Assembly: GCA_947501005.1 (NCBI GenBank)
Contig: CANMTU010000001.1
Coordinates: forward strand, 1,512,501-1,576,500
DNA length: 64,000 bases
Origin: an uncultured Erythrobacter sp.
GTDB taxonomy: Bacteria > Pseudomonadota > Alphaproteobacteria > Sphingomonadales > Sphingomonadaceae
Direction of reading: 5' to 3'
Under the pieces are notes generated by a model that had not been told where the DNA came from, did no database searches, and saw only the letters and a list, made by a program, of their open reading frames with translations. Within the stretch, counting starts at the first letter, position 1. Each line of letters starts with the position of its first letter. Both the position numbers and the translations under genes were made by a program. This document shows, piece after piece, positions 59,279 to 64,000 of the stretch.

Positions 59279-60084
59279 GCGTGCCGGCCGAAGCTATCGA
59301 ACGCCTGCTCGGCACGGCGGTCACCGGGTCGCGGCGATTTGCAGGCGGCGATATCTCGGGCGCGACCCGGATCGATCTTGCCGATGGCCGGGTGGTGGTC
59401 GCCAAGTCGGGGCCGGTGGTCGGGCAGGAGGGGCGGATGCTGCAAGCGATGGCGGCGCTTGGCGCGCCCGTTCCGCAAGTTCTGGCACAGGAGGGCGATT
59501 TCCTGCTGATCGCGCATGTGCCGTCCGGTGGCAGGCTTGGCGGCGATGCGGCGTGGGCGAACCTCGCCGAAGCCCTGGCGCCTTTGCGGCAGACGGAGGC
59601 GAATGCCTATGGCTGGGACGAGGATTACGCGCTGCGGGACGTCGAGGTAACGAACGCCCGTACCGTCGACTGGCCCCGCTTCTGGGGGGAGCGGCGGCTG
59701 CTGTGCCATGTGCCCTTCCTCGCCGCCGATCTGGCGGATCGGATCGAGGCGCTTGCGGCGCGGCTGCCCGACCTCCTTCCCGCCAACCCGCCGATCGCCC
59801 TCGTCCATGGCGACCTGTGGGGCGGGAACGTCGTAGTGGCATCGGACGGCGCGGTGCACCTCATCGATCCCGACGCTTTCCATGGCGACCGCGAGGTCGA
59901 TGCGGCGACCTTGACGGTGTTCGACGATCCGCCGCCTTCCTTCTTCGAACGGCTGGACCTTGACGATGGCTGGCAGGAGCGTCAGCCGATCTATCGCCTG
60001 TGGACCTGGCTCGTCCATGTGCGGCTGTTCGGCGCATCCTACCGCCCGGCAGTCGAACGCGACCTAGCCGCGCTCGGCTTCTGA
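59275..60084 (+). CDS. Fructosamine/ketosamine kinase family protein
   Basis: A 269-residue aminoglycoside-phosphotransferase-fold kinase of the fructosamine 3-kinase family. Visible: GSRRFAGGDISGATRIDLADG (glycine-rich start), VHGDLWGGNVVV (catalytic loop, HGD) and HLIDPDAFHGDREVD (DxD metal site). Bacterial members phosphorylate ribulosamine or fructosamine on glycated proteins, after which the sugar falls off. The LMW phosphatase and ABC1 kinase upstream are one operon with it. recG converges one base away. Confidence 0.92.
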   Translation: MSVPAEAIERLLGTAVTGSRRFAGGDISGATRIDLADGRVVVAKSGPVVGQEGRMLQAMAALGAPVPQVLAQEGDFLLIAHVPSGGRLGGDAAWANLAEALAPLRQTEANAYGWDEDYALRDVEVTNARTVDWPRFWGERRLLCHVPFLAADLADRIEALAARLPDLLPANPPIALVHGDLWGGNVVVASDGAVHLIDPDAFHGDREVDAATLTVFDDPPPSFFERLDLDDGWQERQPIYRLWTWLVHVRLFGASYRPAVERDLAALGF

Positions 60085-60085
60085 G

Positions 60086-62149
60086 CTAGCCCCCGCGCAG
60101 TGTCCTAACGCCGAAATCGCGTTCGAACAGATAGAGCAGCATGCGCGCGGCCTCGCCCCGTGTGCCTTCCAGGCCGCCGTCGCGTTCGATCAGCAACCTT
60201 GCATCGTCGTGCGCTTTCGGCAGCAAGGCACTGATTTGTTCGAAGTTCGCGATGCTGAACGGCGTATCGCCTGATTGCCGCGTACCGAGCAATTCGCCCC
60301 CGCCGCGCAAACGCAAATCCTCCTCCGCCAGCAGGAACCCGTCCTGCGTCTCGCGCATCAGCGCCAGCCGTTCGCGCGCGGTTTCGGACAGGGTCTCACC
60401 CCGCAGGAGAACGCAGACGGACTTCTCACTTCCCCGCCCCACCCGGCCGCGCAACTGGTGCAGCTGGGCGAGACCGAACCGCTCCGCCTGCTCGATGATT
60501 ATCAGCGTCGCATTGGGAACGTCTACGCCGACCTCGATCACTGTGGTGGCGATCAGCAACTTGGCGTCACCGCGCGCGAACCGTTCCATCGCGGCGTCCT
60601 TCGCGTCCGGCGGCAATTGGCCGTGGACCAGCACGACGTCATCGCCGAACCGCTTTTTGAGCGAAGCATAGCGCGCCTCGGCGGCGGCGATCTCCTCCGG
60701 CCCATCCGTCTCGCGCACCATCGGGCACACCCAATAGGCCTGCCGCCCGTCCGCGATCTGCGCCGCCAGCCGATCGACCAGAACTGCGAGCTTGTCCGGC
60801 CCCATCACGACGGTATCGATCGCCTGCCGGCCCGGCGGCAGTTCGTCGAGCTTGCTGACGTCAAGCTCGCCATATTGCGCGAGGGTCAGGCTGCGCGGGA
60901 TCGGCGTCGCGGTCATGGCAAGTACGTGCGGCGCGCGCTTGCCCTTGCTCGCCAGCATCAGCCGCTGGCCGACGCCGAAGCGGTGCTGCTCGTCGATCAC
61001 CACCAGCGCGAGGTTGCGGTAGCCGACGCTGTCCTGAAAGATCGCGTGCGTGCCGACGACGATGTCGATGCTGCCGTCAAGCAGGCCCATCAGCGTCGCC
61101 TCGCGCGCCCGGCCCTTGTCCCGACCGGTCAGCAGGGCGACGCGGGCGCCGGTCGGCTCGGCCATGCGGCGCAGGCTCTCGTAATGCTGGCGGGCGAGAA
61201 TCTCGGTCGGCGCGAGCATGGCGGCCTGGGTGCCTGCCTCCACCGCGATCAGCATCGCCTCGAGCGCCACCACCGTCTTGCCCGCACCCACGTCGCCCTG
61301 CAGCAGGCGAAGCATCGGCGCCTCCTGCGCAAGGTCCCCCTCGATCTCCGCGATAGAACGCTGCTGCGCCCCGGTGAGCGGGAACGGGAGGTCAAGCTTG
61401 CTGCGATAGCTGCCGTCGCCCGCCAGCGCCTGCCCCTTGCGTCGGCGATTGTCGGCCCGCACCAGCATCAGGGCGAGGCTGTTGGCGAGCAGTTCGTCAT
61501 AGGCCAGGCGGTCGCGCGCTGCCTTGTCTTCCGCCTGGTGCGCGCGCTGCATCGCCTCGCGCCAGCTAGGCCAGTCTTCCTTGTCGCGCAAACCGCGCTC
61601 GATCCATTCGGCAAGGTCCGGGCAGCGATCGAGCGCCTGCCCCACTAGCGAGGCGACCTTGGGCTGGGTCAGGCCTTCGGACAGGCGATAGACCGGCTCG
61701 CACAGCTGTTGCAGCGTCTCGCCGCCTTCTTCCAGCACATGGTCGGGATGGACGATCTGAAGCATGTCGCCATACCGCTCCAGCTTCCCCGCGACCCAGC
61801 GCACGCTTTCGACCGGCAGCTGTTTCTTGGCGCTATAGGATGCGCGCCCGAAATAGGTCAGAGCGAGGATGTTGCCCACCGCATCCTGCGCCAGGACGCG
61901 GTAGGGACCGCGCGGATTGCGGCTGCCGCGATGCTCGGTCACGGTAAGCCGCACAACGATATTCTCGCCCTCGCCCGCCTCGTCGACATTCTGCACGAGG
62001 CGGCGCGAAACGAACCGGTCGGGCAGGTGATAGGCGACGTCCTTCACCCGGTTCAGCCCCAACCGGCCGAGCGGCTTCTTCAGCTTGGGACCGACGCCGT
62101 CGAGCGTTTCAGTCTCCGCGAACAGGGGGTTGAGCGCGTCGGGCCGCAT
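60086..62149 (-). CDS. recG: ATP-dependent DNA helicase RecG
   Basis: RecG regresses stalled replication forks and processes Holliday junctions. The 687-residue protein is of standard length. It has the N-terminal wedge domain (about 1-160), Walker A LLQGDVGAGKTVVALEAM, the DEQH box VVIDEQHRFGVGQR, and C-terminal helicase motifs (TTVIEVGVDVPNATL, QLRGRVGRGSEKS). It diverges from sdhE with 54 bases between, and mfd follows on the other strand, a cluster of repair helicases by neighbourhood. Confidence 0.97.
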   Translation of the reverse strand: MRPDALNPLFAETETLDGVGPKLKKPLGRLGLNRVKDVAYHLPDRFVSRRLVQNVDEAGEGENIVVRLTVTEHRGSRNPRGPYRVLAQDAVGNILALTYFGRASYSAKKQLPVESVRWVAGKLERYGDMLQIVHPDHVLEEGGETLQQLCEPVYRLSEGLTQPKVASLVGQALDRCPDLAEWIERGLRDKEDWPSWREAMQRAHQAEDKAARDRLAYDELLANSLALMLVRADNRRRKGQALAGDGSYRSKLDLPFPLTGAQQRSIAEIEGDLAQEAPMLRLLQGDVGAGKTVVALEAMLIAVEAGTQAAMLAPTEILARQHYESLRRMAEPTGARVALLTGRDKGRAREATLMGLLDGSIDIVVGTHAIFQDSVGYRNLALVVIDEQHRFGVGQRLMLASKGKRAPHVLAMTATPIPRSLTLAQYGELDVSKLDELPPGRQAIDTVVMGPDKLAVLVDRLAAQIADGRQAYWVCPMVRETDGPEEIAAAEARYASLKKRFGDDVVLVHGQLPPDAKDAAMERFARGDAKLLIATTVIEVGVDVPNATLIIIEQAERFGLAQLHQLRGRVGRGSEKSVCVLLRGETLSETARERLALMRETQDGFLLAEEDLRLRGGGELLGTRQSGDTPFSIANFEQISALLPKAHDDARLLIERDGGLEGTRGEAARMLLYLFERDFGVRTLRGG

Positions 62150-62203
62150 CGCGCAAGCCTATAGCCGCTTGAACCGGTTTGGCGAGTACCCTACCTCGCA
62201 CCC

Positions 62204-62482
62204 ATGCCCGATCTCCTCACCTTCGACGGCCGCAAGCAACGCGCCCGCTTCCGCGCCTGGCACCGGGGCACGCGCGAGGCGGATTACATGATCGGCGGCT
62301 TCTTCGACCGCTACCATGCGGATTGGACGGAAACCGAGCTCGTCTGGTTCGAGGCGTTGCTGGAAGAAGACGATGTCGACGTCATGGCCTGGGCGCTCAA
62401 GACCCAGCCGACCCCGCCGCGCTTCGAGGGCGAGCTGATCGCCCGGATGCAGAAGCTCGATTACGTCGAGATCCCGCGCTGA
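62204..62482 (+). CDS. sdhE: FAD assembly factor SdhE
   Basis: SdhE helps attach FAD to succinate dehydrogenase. The 92-residue protein shows the family motif WHRGTREADYMIGGFFDR (RGxxE-type), with a helical body (ETELVWFEALLEEDDVDVMAWAL). It precedes mfd by 58 bases on the same strand. Length and motif fit the alphaproteobacterial form. Confidence 0.93.
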   Translation: MPDLLTFDGRKQRARFRAWHRGTREADYMIGGFFDRYHADWTETELVWFEALLEEDDVDVMAWALKTQPTPPRFEGELIARMQKLDYVEIPR

Positions 62483-62540
62483 TTTTCGCGCCTCGGGTGT
62501 TGACGGGAACGGCGCACCTTCTATCGCGCTGTCTTTCGCG

Positions 62541-64000
62541 ATGCCCGACTTCTCCCGTATCCTGAAAGCCGACCGCCCGCTCACGCTCGCGCAGGTTGCG
62601 CGCGGCGCGCAGCCCCTCGTCATGGCCGATCTCGCGCGGGCCAGCACGGGCCGCGCCGTGTTCATCGCGCCCGACGATACGGCCATGCGCAGCATCGCCG
62701 ATGCGGCCGTGTATTTCGCGCCCGAACTCGAAGTGCTGGAATTCCCGGCATGGGATTCGCTGCCCTACGACCGGGCCAGCCCCGCACTTTCGATCAGTGC
62801 CCGGCGCCTGGCGACCCTGCACCGCCTGCAGAAGGGCCGCGCGGCGGCGCAACTTGTCGTCACTACCGCCAATGCCGTGACCCAGCGCGTGCTCAGCCCG
62901 TTCCGCATTCGCGAGAGCGTGCGCGAGTTCAAGGTCGGGACCGAGATCGGGCGCGACAGTCTCGCCGCTTTGCTCCAGCGCCAGGGATACGGCCGCAGCG
63001 ATACGGTGATCGACAAAGGCGAATACGCCATTCGCGGCTCGATCGTGGACGTGTTCCCCTCGGGCATGGACGAGGCGCTGCGGCTCGATTTCTTCGGAGA
63101 CGAGCTGGAAAGCCTGCGCACCTTCGATCCCAATACACAGATCAGCACCGGCCGGCTCGACAATCACCTGCTGCTTCCGGCCAGCGAGGCGCTGCTGGAT
63201 GAGGACAGCATCAAGCGGTTCCGCACCCGCTACCGCGAGATGTTTGGCGCCAACGCCACGCAGGACCCGCTCTACGAAGCGGTGAGCGAGGGGCGCCGGC
63301 TCGCCGGCATGGAACACTGGCTGCCCCTGTTCGAGGACAAGCTCGTCACCCTGTTCGACCATCTCGGCAGCGGCGATGTCGTGGTGATGGACAATGCCGC
63401 CCTGCCCGCAATCGAGGAGCGGTTGAAGGACGTCGCGGATTATCACGACCAGCGCACGACCGGATCGGGGCAGGCCAAAGGCAGCTATCGCCCACTGCCG
63501 CCCGACGCGCTGTATCTGACCGAAAGCGAGATCGCGGCGGCGCAGACCGCGCAGCCGATCCACCGCGCGACCGCCTTCGACGAGCCGGAAAGCGACACGG
63601 TGGTGGATTTCGGCTTCCGCTCGGGCCGCGACTTCGCGCCGGAACGGGCGCGGGGCGACAATGTCTATCCCGTCCTGGCCGAGCATCTCAAGGCCATCGG
63701 CAAGGCCGGCAAGCGCCCCCTGCTCGCCGCCTATTCCAAGGGTAGTCGCTCGCGCATCGCCTCGATCCTCGACGAGGCAGGCATCCCCGTGCAGCTGGCC
63801 GACACCTGGCAGGAAGCGCTGGGCAAGGCAGCACCAAAGAAATCGGGTGGGGGCAAGCCCGCCGCCATGGTCCTGCCGCTCGAGGCGAGTTTCGCGAACG
63901 ACGAGATGGAGCTGCTGACCGAGCAGGACATTCTCGGCGACCGGCTCGTCCGCCGCAAGGCCAAGCGCAAGAGCGCGGATGCTTTCCTTGCCGAATTGCA
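62541..64000 (+). CDS. mfd: Transcription-repair coupling factor Mfd (5' part, cut by window edge)
   Basis: Mfd removes RNA polymerase stalled at lesions and recruits UvrA. About 486 codons are visible with no stop before the edge. Present are the UvrB-homology D1/D2 part (EFPAWDSLPYDRASPALSISARRLATLHRL), the UvrB-like segment LQRQGYGRSDTVIDKGEYAIRGSIVDVFP, and the start of the D4/RID region (about 460-486, EQDILGDRLVRRKAKR). The helicase part lies beyond the window. The ATG follows TTTCGCG and an in-frame upstream stop is present. It runs parallel to sdhE. Confidence 0.94.
   Translation, partial: MPDFSRILKADRPLTLAQVARGAQPLVMADLARASTGRAVFIAPDDTAMRSIADAAVYFAPELEVLEFPAWDSLPYDRASPALSISARRLATLHRLQKGRAAAQLVVTTANAVTQRVLSPFRIRESVREFKVGTEIGRDSLAALLQRQGYGRSDTVIDKGEYAIRGSIVDVFPSGMDEALRLDFFGDELESLRTFDPNTQISTGRLDNHLLLPASEALLDEDSIKRFRTRYREMFGANATQDPLYEAVSEGRRLAGMEHWLPLFEDKLVTLFDHLGSGDVVVMDNAALPAIEERLKDVADYHDQRTTGSGQAKGSYRPLPPDALYLTESEIAAAQTAQPIHRATAFDEPESDTVVDFGFRSGRDFAPERARGDNVYPVLAEHLKAIGKAGKRPLLAAYSKGSRSRIASILDEAGIPVQLADTWQEALGKAAPKKSGGGKPAAMVLPLEASFANDEMELLTEQDILGDRLVRRKAKRKSADAFLAEL

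Noticed and set aside
1-64000. CRISPR array, phage or transposon
   Set aside because: No regular spacer-repeat series, integrase, transposase or inverted terminal repeats were seen. The only repeat found is the REP-like pair at 29358-29448.

Overview
The window is a GC-rich, gene-dense stretch of bacterial chromosome. It looks like a marine-type alphaproteobacterium of the order Sphingomonadales, most likely Erythrobacteraceae (inference from family content, no database search). Supporting signs are an alphaproteobacterial GTTC-N7-GTTC SOS box in front of imuA, the zapA / 6S RNA / 5-formyl-THF cyclo-ligase arrangement, a DUF2842 gene, a PrsK/PrsR pair, a ScfR-type regulator divergent from isocitrate lyase, and Erythrobacter-like paralogous Crp/Fnr regulators. 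No insertion sequence, integrase, phage gene or CRISPR array was seen, and there is no obvious shift in base composition. There are 62 complete protein genes, one gene cut by the right edge (mfd), three tRNAs and one probable 6S RNA.

Layout: 0-4.4 kb holds a PilZ protein, a DUF305 membrane protein, the SOS-type imuA-imuB pair (no dnaE2 alongside) and a PNPOx-fold stress protein. 4.4-10.5 kb holds transporters (APC, NSS, SLC10-like), panB and a TerC-like protein. 10.5-14.1 kb holds the PrsK/PrsR sensor-regulator pair of PEP-CTERM/XrtA-type exopolysaccharide systems. 14.2-18 kb holds the glyoxylate-shunt gene aceA with its divergent regulator. 18-26.7 kb holds an M20 amidohydrolase, an SLC13 permease, tRNA-Leu, an inositol-phosphatase-like gene, efp, a LytM/L,D-transpeptidase cell-wall pair and thiE. 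26.6-32.5 kb is a central-carbon run tkt-gap-pgk-thioesterase-fda with a REP-like inverted repeat inside. 32.6-35.2 kb holds zapA, 6S RNA, fthC, DUF2842, an Fpg-like glycosylase and tRNA-Asp. 35.4-40.4 kb holds the branched-chain 2-oxoacid dehydrogenase E1a-E1b-E2 operon, thyA and tRNA-Pro. 40.5-46.8 kb holds a Kef-type antiporter and a copper island: csoR-DUF411-glutaredoxin/MauE, divergent from copA-copB. 46.8-54.5 kb is an accessory glycan module: two paralogous Crp/Fnr regulators around a sulfotransferase, then four glycosyltransferase genes, one a sucrose-phosphate-synthase-like fusion to a HAD phosphatase. 54.6-64 kb holds a TPR-GGDEF-EAL protein, a protein-repair-like trio (LMW phosphatase, ABC1 kinase, fructosamine-kinase family), recG, sdhE and the start of mfd.

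Most operons are tightly coupled by 4-base ATGA/GTGA overlaps. The best candidates for undescribed biology are the sulfotransferase/glycosyltransferase/Crp module (47-54.5 kb) and the phosphatase-kinase deglycation trio (57.4-60.1 kb). The rest is mainly housekeeping with a few unusual details, such as a degenerate EAL loop, a C3H zinc finger in the Fpg-like protein, and long convergent coding overlaps.
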